DNA of 64,000 bases from Zingiber officinale (Eukaryota > Streptophyta > Magnoliopsida > Zingiberales > Zingiberaceae): positions 101,264,947 through 101,328,946 of the forward strand of contig NC_055992.1 of NCBI RefSeq assembly GCF_018446385.1. The letters run 5' to 3'. This document shows positions 27,029-38,604 of this stretch, piece after piece. The notes below the pieces were generated by a model that saw nothing but the letters and a program-made list of their open reading frames with translations, did not search any database and had not been told where the DNA came from. Each line of letters opens with the position of its first letter. Position 1 is the stretch's first letter. The position numbers and the translations under genes are program-made.

Positions 27029-28481
27029 CAGCAGAACAGGTCTTGACAGAAAGGAAGACTAGGTCTGTTTAGAGTGGAATGACCAGGTCTGTTCAGAGTA
27101 GATCTGCAGAACAGAAGACCAGGTCTGCAGAGCAGTAAGGTCGGGCAAAATCCCGACCGAGGCCTGCAAATAGCAGTTTCCTTGAAATAGATTCGCCCCC
27201 ACCTCCGGCTGTGCTTCGAGGCTTATTTGGGAGGTATGTTTCCCAGAATACAACGGTCTGACCGCGAACTCCACCAAGCACTGGTGGTCACGGCGAACTG
27301 AGTGGTACCCGAATGCTACCGTGGGCAATCTACCGAACAGGAGTTGCACAACAAAGAAGGAGAATGAGGAGGAGAGCTTCTGTTTGTTTTTGCTGTGTTA
27401 TCTGCGTAACCTTTTGCCTGAGGTCAACCAAAGGACAATATTAATGATCAATTAATGATCACTTGACAACAAGCAGCAAAAAGATATATGTGGTAAAATG
27501 TTGGTTGTTTTGCTTGGGCAAATTTTTACCCCGACCGGTCCAACATTCGTGTGCGCAAGTCACGCACAAGTCAACTTGGTTCAATGCAATCTGGGCTCTA
27601 GATTTGTACCTCCCTGTGCACCCACGCGTGAGAGAGAGCCTCTCCCCATGCATTTATTCACATCCTCAATGCATGTGAATCAATATAAACCAATAAACTT
27701 GTCTTGAAACTTCCAATGTGAAACTAAAGTTCCATTCACAATGGAACTTCTTCTCTTCCACCTCTTCTCCATTCACACTTATTCAACACCTCTTGCCCTC
27801 ATCTTGTAAAAAACTTCTCCTCCTTTAGCTTGTGATTTGATGTATCACATTTTCCGTTACTTCCCTTTCGATTTTGGCATTTTGGAAATATATATTATAT
27901 GTTAATTGTTAGTTTAGTGCTTTTAGTTTTCATCTAGTTTAATAGTAGGAATTTTAAATCGTTTCTATTATTTTGGAGGGGTAATTGTTGAATATTTATT
28001 AGTTTTATCATTTAATATTAATTCTAAGTATTCTTATTACTTGACATATGCCTTGATTTTTTTTTTTTTTGTTGAACTATGTAATATGTTAAGATATTTT
28101 TCAAGAAAAATCAAATGTTTAAAAGTCGCCATCTTCTAAATAAAGGGATACTGATCAATCTGCTAAACAAAGAAGTTATGAAGTTTATATTGAAAAATAC
28201 TCTGAAGAGTCTTCTAATAAACTTTCATATTAGTTTTGTAAGAATTTAAATCAAAATTTTGTACTAAATAAACATGATAGTGGAATGTAAAAAAAAAAGA
28301 ATCAATTGTTACCTCTAACCATTGATATTTTGAAGAATGCCTTGAACACCACTTGAATGTTCCTTAATGCTTTAGAACATTCTAAACACTCTAAACCTCT
28401 TATGTAGATGATGTTATTATTCTTGAAAGGTTATATATTTAGGAACCCAAAAGGCTAGAAACTCATTAACTATGTGTTAAT
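27029..28481. other. Spacer with LTR-like pieces, no gene recognised
   Basis: The 27050-27850 part is GC-richer, with palindrome-like blocks (ATGCATTTATTCACATCC..AATGCATGTGAA near 27650) and AACTTCCAATGTGAAAC..AAAGTTCCATTCACAATGG, in the style of an old LTR. The rest to 28481 is AT-rich. Short ORFs here carry no known motif. Confidence 0.35.
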
Positions 28482-30240
28482 TGTTACGTCACCACAAGTG
28501 TACGGTTACGTCGTCAGTAATATAAAAGATTATCGTATCCATAAGGACTGTTGATTAAGCACTAGTTAACTTCGTATGACGAATTATCTAGACAAACATA
28601 AGAGTAAAAGAAAAGAGGGAAGAGAGAGAAGAGATCTTGAGAGGGGATTGAGCTAAGAGGATGAAGGAAGGTGCGAATCTAGGACTTCGGTTTCCTTGTG
28701 ATGCTAGACGATGCTACATAGATTACTTAGTTCCTATCCTCTATGTTCATGCTCTTGTAGGGAGTTAGATTCATTACCGACTCTCCCCTGCGGTGGATAA
28801 GCCAGCATGATCTCCTACTCCAATTCCTATGCTACGAAATGGTAGTGATTCCTATGAAGTCCATTAGCGGGGCAACCCTGTCACGACGCCCCTCAGTCAT
28901 ACAACACAGAAACACACTAACGCACAATAATATAGAAATAGAAATAATGATTACGCCCGATCCCCTACTTCCTTGTGGAGATTTGCTTCTCCTTTCAAGG
29001 TGATACCCTAGACATCCGTTAGCGGGGCAGCCCTATCACAACGGCCCTCAGTCATACGATCTAGGGTATTCCCCCTACGAGATTAACAATTCTACACAAC
29101 CATTTGATAAAATATGTAAAAGATATATATAAGCATTCACACACACACACATCATCAAACATGAACAAGACATTAACAAGTCATTGAATAGAAACATGGC
29201 AAATTTATATAGTTTTACATCTCCATTACATCACAAATACTTCCTACATCCTAGATCTAGAGATCTACTCCATTGCTAAGGAAGAACAGCCCAAAACATA
29301 AAGAAAAACATACTTACAACCCTAGATTTAAGAAGAAGGGGAAGAAGAGATGCTTGCCGATGATTCTGATGTCTTGGGGATGTCTCCTTACTCCGGAGAT
29401 GGACGGATCGTGAAGGGAATGGAGGTGAATGAAGCTCAAGGGTTTCCCCCTTTGGGGAGAACCCTTCCCCAAGGAAAGGGACGAAGTCCCAAACCCAAGA
29501 TGATTTGAAAAGGGGAGAAAACCCCCTTTTATAGAGCAGGGTGTGGCCTCGACACAACCCATGACACGACCGAGTGACCTTCACACGGCCGTGTGCATCT
29601 TCCTTTCGGCCAAAGTGACATGGTCGTGTAGATTCACACGGTCGTGTGCTGCTTCAACACTGGATAACCTACACGGTCGTGTAGCTCACACGGTCGTGTG
29701 CTTCTTCTGCTTTGTCAAGGTTACACGGCCGTGTTGCTTCACACGATCGTGACCTTCTTCTCCTCTGCCATAGTCACACAGTCGTGTGGATTCACACGGC
29801 CGTGGCCCTCCTCCCCTCTGGATTGTTGGCACGGTCGTGCCATTTGGCACGATCGCATGTTGCTTTGCCATGGGATGTTGGCACGACCGTGTGGCTCACA
29901 CGGTCGTGGCATGATTTGCCTCTAGTGGGGGAGCATGGCTGTGTGGGTCACACGGTCGTAGCCTTCCTTGTCTCTGGAACATTGGCACGACCAAAGCATG
30001 ATAATGGCTACATGGTCGTGTGACATACACGACCCAAACTCCTGTGTGCATTTTTGCTTCATTTTCTTTCCAAATAGCATTCTGTCACTAAAAACAAGCA
30101 AAGAGCAGATCTCCAAACAAAATATAATGGAAGTATGATATTATTGAGAAATAGAGTGCAATAAACATAGATTATGCTAATAAATATAAGTAGATATGCG
30201 TCCAAACATGTATAAAAGTGTATATAATCTATGCCCATCA
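28482..30240 (-). repeat. 3' LTR of Athila-like element A
   Basis: Plus-strand reading TGTTACGTCACC to GCCCATCA. It contains the CACGGCCGTG tract (about 29560-30040) and a CTTTTATAGAGC promoter-like box near 29527. About 90 per cent like the copy at 33759-35504 by eye. Confidence 0.85.
29560..30040. repeat. CACGGCCGTG palindrome tract, element A left LTR
   Basis: More than fifteen sites of CACGGCCGTG or its transition variants (CACGGTCGTG, CACGACCGTG), often as pairs facing each other such as ACACGGTCGTGT..CACACGGTCGTG. It lies upstream of the LTR promoter in the minus sense. Confidence 0.85.
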
Positions 30241-31660
30241 CACCCCCAGACTTAAATCTTTACTTGTCCTCAAGCAAAACCCACAATCTAGACTCATGCG
30301 GTTAAATAGTGCATTATAATCTCTAGCAAGTGAATCTAATCCTATCAAATGATTTCATTAGTAAGCAAGATACAAAAGTAGTTTGAGTATGACCTTAATA
30401 GTAGTCCTCCATGCTCAGTGCAATAGTGACCTATGTTTATCAAGTATCAATCCCTAATCCTAATCAAGTCGTCATAAGATCGTGTTCCTTATGCTTCCGG
30501 CGATAGGCACTTACCTGCCACATGCAAGGTTCATTCCCCTCAAAAATGCTATGCATCGTCTATACAAGGTCTCAAAGGAATACTCAATATCAAGAGAAAC
30601 ATAACATTCATTTCCCTAGTAACCTAACTCGGTCTCAAAGGGGTGAATTGCTAGTTTCCACTCATGATAACTATTTTTTTATCCCTTATTATTTTTTTCT
30701 TTCTTTGAATGTTTGCAAAGTATCAAACTTGAGCAAACCTTCATTTTTTTGGGGGGGGGGGGGGATTGATTTTTCCAAATGAGCTTACATGATCTGAGTT
30801 TATCTAGTAACCAAAATGTAGTTGAGAGGTCACCATAGAAGCACAAGTACTAGTCCAATTCTATGAATCATGACTATTTCAGAGTTATCAACTATCAAAA
30901 CTAGGCATAGTGTAAAAAGGTCCTAAAACAAGGTCAACACTTAAACTCTTATAGGAAAAACATTGCTCACTTCATGCTATCATAGAAAAAAAAAAAGATA
31001 GATAACTAAACATACTAGCACCATAAGTAACACATAAACCACATGGAATCTAGAATAAATGTGCTAGTATTTTATAATAAGGAACAAACAATCATGATGT
31101 GATATAAAATGTAACTAGTAAAAAATTTATTATGCAAAAAGAAGAAAACCAAAACAAAAACTAAACTAAACCAAATGCATCTAATGCATCCCCCAAACTT
31201 AATCTTTTCATTGTCCTGATGAAAACTAAAAACAATGTGGAGGAGATTAAAAGTAAGAGAAGTTACCAAATGATGCATGCCAAATGCCCATGTCATTAAC
31301 TTCTTCATCATCTAGTTGCACTCCTCCTAATCTTTGAGTCATATAAAAGAAGATTGACAAGAAAAATTAAGTAGAGGATACATGTTTATTATAAAGAAAG
31401 AACTAAAGACATAAAAGAAAATAAGAAAAATGAACTTGGGTTGCCTCCTAAAAAGCGCTTATTTAAGGTCATTAGCTTGACCACCTCATTAGATTCATCT
31501 AAATCTCACTCTTAGAGAGGTAAGATATTTCAATACCCTCCTACCAAGGGCTCTTATTATGGAGGGAGCTTTCAATATTGGAGTTAAAAAGTGAAGTATC
31601 ACTCTCTCCATCTTCGTATTCTTAGAAGTTTTTTCAGGTGGTTGAAGACGGTTCAGTGTG
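30241..31660 (-). other. 3' untranslated region of element A
   Basis: Non-coding. It shares several blocks with the corresponding part of element B (53164-54220), for example TCAAAGGGGTGA near 30645 and GAGCTTACATGATCTGAG near 30780. A run of 14 G lies at 30751-30764. Confidence 0.6.
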
Positions 31661-31665
31661 AGCTT

Positions 31666-33540
31666 CTAATTATTGGCCTCTTGAAAACCTACACACTCAA
31701 AAGAAAAACAAATCTCCCACAAGCATGTTATATGGTATAGAACCAAAACCATATCAAGATAAGATGAATAAGTAATAGAAACTGAATCACATCTAACAAA
31801 GTCAATTATAGGTACCTCTATAAAATTTTCCAAAAGATCATGAGAAATACTAACTATACTTTGCTGAGAGCTACTTGAAATTTCTAAACATGTGGATGTG
31901 ACTTCCTCTGAATCAAATGATGGTTTTGGCTCTGGCTCAGGTTTTGGTGCTACCAAAGGTGGTGATTCTTGAGACTCTGCCAACTCTGCATAAGTCCCTA
32001 CACATTGGTCCACAACATGTTCAATCTTTGTAACTCTCATAATCTCTAAGGGTTGTGTGGACAAAGGAGGTGATTCTTGAGATACTGCTTCCACAACACA
32101 GCTCCCTACACTTCCTTCCATATCATCATCATCAACACAAGCATCAAAAAATAAACCAACATCAATATCCTTAATAGGAGAATCAATTACAAGAGAATCA
32201 ATAACTTCACTTGCAATTTTAAGTTGATCTACCACATCACATTCTTCATCTAAAAATTCAATTTCATCATAACACCTTGTAAACCCAGATGATAGATCTG
32301 AAAACTTGATATCCTCTGTATTATCATCATAATCCTCATCCGAAGAGTCTTCATCTTTATATATATCAGGAAATCTGCACTCAACTGTATTTGGATCACA
32401 GAATTTGCCAGGACTTTTATCTTCATTAACCCTCACTAGCCTTTGTGGAAAAGGAACCCTTAGTGAAGGTCTTGGGAAAGGAACTTCCTTTTTTTCATAT
32501 TCCCTTTGAGCTTGCGAAGGAGGTCCAACTTGCTTATCTAGTGTTGGTGTGATCAATCGTTGAGGAAAAGGTACTTGTGGCCTTTGGGAACTTCCTAGAG
32601 TAATGGAATTGAGTTTTTGTGATCTTCTATTGTTCTTCTCCTCAATTCTGTACAAGTCCTTTCTGAGAAGTTCTTCATGATTCTTGTCACTTCTCAACTT
32701 AATATCACTATCATTTTCACTAGATCTTGTCTGTATAGGAGGGGAATCTTGTTTGAACCATTTTGAAACAATACTATCAATCTTTTCTCCCAAATGTTTG
32801 AACCCCTCATTCTGTGACTTGTGAATTTCAAAATTCATAGATGGTTGAATTACAATTTGTTTGACAGGCTCTCTTACATTTATGGCTTGCACTTCTTGAA
32901 TTTTTGAAGGAGATTCCATCCAACTTTTGTTCGACCATTCATGGAGGTTCAATACCACTTGATCAATTAATATATATACTTAATCTACACTCTTGTCTAT
33001 AAAAGAACCTCTAGCTGATGAATCTAACAGACACTTATCTGAGAAAGAAATTCCCCTATAGAATATGTGCAAGGTCAGCCATTTCTCCAAACCATGATGA
33101 GGACACTGTCTTTGAAGACTCTTGAATCTATCCCATGCTTCAAATAGTGATTCTCTATATGCCTGAGCAAAATTAGTGATACAATTCCTCATATAAATTG
33201 TTCAACTTGGAGGAAAAAAATGATTCAGAAATTGCTTCTCCAATTGTTCCCAACTTGTGATGCTTTGAGGACGGAGAGAATATAACCAAGTCCTTGCTTT
33301 ATCCTTGATGCTAAAAGAAAATGACATCAATCGAACTGTACCTGCTGACACTCCTTCACAATTCACCATATCATAAAGTTCTAGAAATGTCTCAAGATGT
33401 AAATAAGGACTTTCTGATACTTCTCCTCTAAATTTGTGACCTTGTATCATGAAGATTAACTCTAGACCTAGTTGAAAAGTTTCTTCTTCAATATGAGGTT
33501 GCTCAATGGGAGATAAAAATCTTGCAGAAAGAGAAATCTC
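31666..33540 (-). pseudogene. Athila-like gag of element A with acidic C-terminal extension
   Basis: One minus-strand frame, broken by stops at about 33202 and 32981. The first part has the capsid core FLELYDMVNCEGVSAGTVRL, KARTWLYSLRPQSITSWEQL, ESLFEAWDRFKSLQRQCPHH and LHIFYRGISF, which match element B and Athila gags. Then an uninterrupted 430-codon stretch (32958-31666) carries three PFP boxes (VPFPQRL, VPFPRPSL, VPFPQRL), the motif that normally joins gag to protease, and a very acidic region (DEDSSDEDYDDNTED). No zinc knuckle and no protease follow. The long open part may be maintained or just lucky; its role is unknown. Confidence 0.75.
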
Positions 33541-33758
33541 TTAAGGACCTGCTCGACATGTTAGTGCTCATGGTATCTAAAAAAAATTATAAGAAAAACC
33601 AAAAATGCATAATCAAAGACAAGAAAGAAAATGCATAATAAAAACTAGAAAAAATGTAAAAAAAAAAGAAAAAGAAAAAGAAAAAGATCTAGAGTAACTC
33701 ATATGCTAATCAACTAATGTTAATCGAAAAAAGTCCCCGGCAATAGCACCAAAAACTT

Positions 33759-35504
33759 GTTACGTCACCGCAAGTGTAAGGTTATGTCGTCAGTAATATA
33801 AAAGATTATCGTATTCACAGGGACTGTTGATTAAGCACTAGTTAACTACGCACGATGAATTATCTAGACAAATGTAAGAGTAAAAGAAAAATGGGAAGAG
33901 AGAGAATAGATCTTGAGAGGGGATTGAGCTAAGAGGATGAAGGAAGGTGCGAATCTAGGACTTCGATTTCCTTGTGATGTTAGGCGATGCTACATAGATT
34001 GCTTAGTTCTTATCCTCTATGTTCATGCTCTTGTAGAAAGTTAGATTCATTACCGACTCTCCCCTGTAGTAGATAAGCCAACATGATCTCCTACTCCAAT
34101 TCCTATGCTACTAAATGGTAGTGATTCCAATGAAGTCCGTTAGCGGGGTAGCCCTGTCACGATGCTCCTCGGTCATACAACACAGAAACACACTAACACA
34201 CAATAACATAGAAATAGAAATAGTGATTACGCCCGATCCCCTACTTCCTTGTGGAGATTTGCTTCTCCTTTCAAGGTGATACCTAGATGTCCGTTAGTGG
34301 GGCAGCCTTGTCACGACGCCCCTCGGTCATACGAGCTAGGATATTCCCCCTACGGGATTAACAATTCTACACAACCATTTGATAAAATATGCAAAAGATA
34401 TATATAAGCATTCACACACACACACACACATCATCAAACATGAACAAGGAATTAACAAGTCATTGAATAGAAACATGGCAAATCTATATAATTTTACATC
34501 GCCATCACATCACAAATACTTCATACATCCTAGATCTAGAGATCTACTCCATTGCTAAGGAAGAATAGCTCCAAAACATAAAGAAAAGCATACTTATAAC
34601 CCTAGATTTGAGAAGAAGGGGAAGAAGAGATGCTTGCTGATGATTTCGATGTCTTGGGGATGCCTCTTTACTCCAGAGATGGACAGATCATGAATGGAAT
34701 GGAGGTGAATGAAGCTCTAGGGTTTCCCCCCTAAGGGGAGAACCCTTCCCCAAGGAAAGGGACGAAGTCCCAAACTCAAGATGATTTGAAAAGGGGAGAA
34801 AACACCCTTTTATAGAGCAGGGTGTGGCCTCCACATGGCCCGTGACATGGCCGAGTGGCCTTCACACGGTCGTGTGCATCTTCCTTTTGGCCAAGGTGAC
34901 ACGGTTGTGTAGATTCACACGACCATGTGCTGCTTCAACACTGGATGGCCTACACGGCCGTGTAGCTCACACGACCGTGTGCTTCTTCTGCTTTGTCAAG
35001 GTTACACGGTCGTGTTGCTTCACACGGCTGTGGCCTTCTTCTCCTCTGCCATAGTCACACGGCCGTGTGGATTCACATGACCGTGGCCTTCCTCCCCTCT
35101 AGATTGTTGGCACGCTCGTGTGTTGCTTGGCCACGGGATGTTGTCACGGCTGTGTGGCTCAGATAGTCGTGGATTGATTTGCCTCTTGTGGGGGAGCACG
35201 GCCATGTGGGTCACACGACCGTGAACTTCCTTGTCTCTGGAACATTGGCAAGACCAAAGCATGATAATGGCCACATAGTCGTGTGGCATACATGGCCCAA
35301 GCTCCTGTGTGTGTTTTTGCTCTATTTTCACTCCAAATAGCGTTCTGTCAATAAAAACTAGTAAATAGCATATCTCTGAATAAAATATAATGGAAGTATG
35401 ATATTATAAAGAAACAGGGTGCAATAAACATAGATTATGCTAATGAAATATAAGTAGATGTGCGTCCAAACATGTATAAAAGTGTATATAATCTACGCAC
35501 ATCC
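33759..35504 (-). repeat. 5' LTR of Athila-like element A
   Basis: Starts TGTTACGTCACCGC and ends at CGCACATCC. Contains a second palindrome tract at about 34830-35310 and the CTTTTATAGAGC box near 34807. The PBS lies just inside at 33735-33752. Confidence 0.85.
34830..35310. repeat. CACGGCCGTG palindrome tract, element A right LTR
   Basis: Same organisation as 29560-30040, but several sites have changed independently (for example CATGACCGTG and CACGGCTGTG), mostly C-to-T or G-to-A. Confidence 0.85.
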
Positions 35505-36269
35505 TCAATTCTTAAGATTGTAGCAAATCATGATGAGAAAATCATACCATATTAAAAGATACGATATGCCTATTAATTAGGTAAGATTTTGATTAATTAT
35601 GCACATTTAAATCTTACAATATATGAGCACTTAATTAGGAGTAGGAGCAAGGGTGAGTTTCCTCCCCTTGTTTTTTAGGGCGACCTCTTGCTCTGAAGGA
35701 ATAGCGTCAGGTATTGAAGGTGGAACATGTGGTAGCTCTCCGAAAACAGTAGTTATTCTGGTTTCAGCCACGTGACTTGTGGTGGTCCCATTGGAGGGGA
35801 CAGTTGATGGTAGACCTTGCTTGGTCAACAACTCTTGTTCCTAGTAAGGAGCTCTTCCTTAGCTAAGGTAATTTCTTTAGAAATCAGGGCTTTCAAAATA
35901 GCATCCATTGTACAGAATAAAAAATATCTCAATTAGTGATAACATAAAAATCAAATCATTAAAAGTTACCAAAAGAATAGGATAGCTTCCTTTGGATGGA
36001 GCTTAAACCAAATAGATACAAAAACCCCTCTTGTAACCACTAGTGAATTCTAAACCATTAGCTACTCAGCTTGGGAAGATAAGAAACAAAGATAGAATCC
36101 TGTTTAAGCTTTGTAGGGTCTGGAAGAGAAGAAAAAGAAGATTGCCAAGTAGTAGACCAAGTGGTAGAATTATGTATTTTTATGAAGAAGAAATGAGATT
36201 TCCAACTCTTGTTCGAGGATGACACGTCCTCGAAGAAGCCCACTTTTAGGCCAGACTGAAAAAGGAAAG
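35505..36269 (-). pseudogene. Tat antisense ORF, second copy, C-terminal portion
   Basis: Read on the minus strand from 36269: FLFQSGLKVGFFEDVSSSNK, then SWKSHFFF, WLQEGFLYLFGLSSIQRKL and, after an intron-like gap, MDAILKALISKEITLAKEEL and a Pro/Ser/Thr-rich tail ending at 35631. It matches the antisense ORF of the first Tat element (FIFQARVGAAYFDKMSTSNK, LLLEGVLYVFGLSPIRARL) in order. The N-terminal part lies at 57833-58355; a LINE separates them. Confidence 0.75.
36257..36269. repeat. Left target-site duplication of the LINE
   Basis: TGAAAAAGGAAAG; pairs with TGAAAGAGGAAAG at 57833-57845 with one mismatch. Removing everything between them restores the antisense ORF match. Confidence 0.8.
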
Positions 36270-37137
36270 AGCTCTCAGTCAGAATCGTGAAAGAGCTCTC
36301 AGTCGAGCTCGGTGGTAAAAGTCATGGGTGTCCATTTTCTAGAGAGAGAGGCTCCAACTTCTCTCTAGGATTTTTGGCGATCTTCCACACTGTGAGGTGA
36401 GTGACACTTAGGCCTTTTCTCCGGTGACTTTGGAAGGCTCTTCCCCAATTTCCTTTACTCTTGGTAGTGGTCATCCACTCGTGGTGGTCGTCTTCTCTCC
36501 GGAGGTTCTTGGGTGATTCACAGGGTGCCGAGTGATATTCCACTGGCTATATCAGAGTATTCCTTTTCTCTGGCATAGGGTTATCCTCTCATTGGCATCA
36601 TCGTTCCTCCCCTTCCCTCTCCGTGTTTCTTTGGTTTTCTTGGTTTTCTTCGATTCCTCTTTCCTCCTCTTACCTGGCTCTCGAAGGAAGGCCTTTGCTC
36701 AGTCAAACCTTGATGTACCGCATGTCATTGAAGCTTGTCTGACGAAACTTTTCCAGTGAATTGCATCTCCAATTGCCACGCTGCAGAAAAGGAAAGATCC
36801 TGACGAATCAATGCACATTAAAGTTCATTGATTGGACTAGCTATTGTCATTAATTGGAGCATTATATTTTTGGAAGGCTAGTGTCAAATTTAAATTGGTG
36901 ATTGGTTGGGACCACAAGTCTTATTTTGGTGAAACACATTGCCTCATTTCAAGCATCGTGGTGGCTGGATTTTGACTTTGGTTTTCAAGCACGTGACTTT
37001 GGTGGCCTTAATTTCTCGTTGATTCAAATACGTGGAATTCACACATAATGGGGAATAATAAAAAAAATGCTTCAAATACTCCCTTTGAGTTAAGCCAAGG
37101 TCTCCTTTGAAGAGAGCAGATTTAGTACATTGCATGC

Positions 37138-38566
37138 TATGGTCAATAATACAGCAAATGCCTTAGCTGATGGCGCTCCACACGTTGGTGTGACGGCTGA
37201 TGAGGTGGCTGGTGATGTGGCTATGTTGGGACTGAAAATGTAACTTCTGGTGACTTTCTCTGTGGGCCTGTTGAGCAACAAACTACAGCATCACCGTTGA
37301 TGGGAGGAGATACTATGTCGGCGTTGTGCAATAAGGGGAGAAAGATAACCCATTGGAAGCCAATGACGCTGTAGGAGCTGACACTCAACCTACCCAGCCG
37401 ACACAAAAGAAGACTTGGGCAAGCTTAATCAAGAACAACTGGAAACCAACATCTAGCGTGTCATTGGACCAATCTGAAGCTAAAGGCGAGAGACTATCTT
37501 TTGATTTTAATGTATTGATAACATCGAAGACACCCTGGGTTTTTGTCTCGTTAGCTGTTTCATGGGGCAACACCCAGGAAGAAATGGAGTATATGCGATA
37601 GCCAACCAGTGGAAGGTTCACTACAAATTCTTTATGCACAAAAGTGGATGAGTAGTCTATCGTTTTGATACAAAAGAGGATCACGATAAAGTGTTACAAG
37701 GAGGGCCTTATTTTGCTTTTGGAGTTCCCATTTTTCTGAAGATTATGCCAAAGTGTTTTCTCTTCCGTGAGGATGGCCGGCTTGTCCCAGCTTGGATACA
37801 AATCCATGGTTTACCACCGGATTATTGGTCGCAGAAGGTCTTGAGTATGATTGCTTTGGAGGTCGGGAAACCTTTATACACAGATAGCTTGACGAGATCA
37901 AGGGAGCGACTAGAGTATGCTCATCTTTTGGTAGAGGTTCCGATCATTGGGGATAGAATTTATGCGGTTCCAATCACATTACCTACTAGTGTGCCAATTG
38001 ATCTCAGAATCGTTTATAAAATGGTACATGAATATTGTGAGACTTGTAAGAAAATTGGTCACCAAAAAGAAGACTGTGGTGGTCCACATCACGTAGGAAG
38101 GGCGAGATCTAAATCAGCAGGTTATTGGGGGAGAAGGAGATCAAGACCAAGATACAGAAGTCGGGCAAGACGACCAAGTCAACAGCCATAAAATATGGAG
38201 GATACAGTGACACGGAATGATTTAGCAATTGTGGTGGTATATAGTCCTAAGCCCGTGGCAATTGATCATCCCCAAGATCATGATGAGGTGGATGCACAGT
38301 ATGTACATCATGAAGAGGCGGCGAATGCAGAGGAGTTGTCTACTATACCGGAGGTCTCAAGTAGCAAGGAGGCCTCTTCCACTTCAGCGGATCATCAGTC
38401 CCAAACAGATAGTAGTGGTGCAACTCGATCCTCGGCACCATCATCTTCGGTTGTATCTGTGACACTGGGATCGACTTCTTCAGCATCCTCTCAAGTTGAT
38501 TCTGTGAGCCATAAAGGGAAGAGCAAGGAAGTAATTGGAAGCACAACACCCCTACAAAGTGGATGA
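37138..38566 (+). pseudogene. LINE ORF1 (DUF4283 and zinc knuckle)
   Basis: RNA-binding protein that coats LINE RNA. Pieces in order: a weak N-terminal part from 37138, the segment starting MEANDAVGADTQPTQ (37353), then after a frameshift the DUF4283 region (YFAFGVPIFLKIMPKCFLF, LVPAWIQIHGLPPDYW), the knuckle CETCKKIGHQKEDC (CX2CX4HX4C) and a basic RSRPRYRSRARR stretch. A TAA at 38189 is followed in frame by an acidic, Ser-rich tail to 38566. Confidence 0.8.
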
Positions 38567-38604
38567 CAACTGCGGGTATGAGTAGCCCGAGCAGGAGGTG
38601 TCAA

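Larger units (their letters stand above)
28482..35504 (-). mobile_element. Athila-like Ty3/gypsy element A, gag-only, non-autonomous
   Basis: Two direct LTRs (28482-30240 and 33759-35504) flank a 3.5-kb interior that encodes a broken gag on the minus strand and nothing resembling protease, RT or integrase. The primer-binding site (minus strand, 33752-33735) reads TGGTGCTATTGCCGGGGA, a mutated form of the usual Athila PBS. The polypurine tract AAGTCTGGGGGTG abuts the 3' LTR at 30241. Flanks TTAAT (28477-28481) and TCAAT (35505-35509) may be a decayed target duplication. Confidence 0.85.

Noticed and set aside
26753-27062. Two overlapping plus-strand ORFs of 97 and 82 codons
   Set aside because: They are translations of the GTCGG minisatellite and consist of Gly, Arg, Ser and Val only.
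28050-28300. Possible hAT transposase-like peptide (SRHLLNKG..LLNKEVMKF)
   Set aside because: Too short and ambiguous; no zinc finger or dimerisation motif was seen nearby.
29560-30040. Regular palindromic repeats that could look like a CRISPR array
   Set aside because: Spacing is irregular, the units are 8-12 bp, and the context is a plant LTR.
29276-30116. Many ORFs of 60-100 codons in the Athila LTRs (also 34824-35331, 40767-41203, 50944-51440, 54545-54924)
   Set aside because: They run through CACGGCCGTG tracts and leader sequence on either strand, are not conserved between paired LTRs in the same frame, and show no domain.
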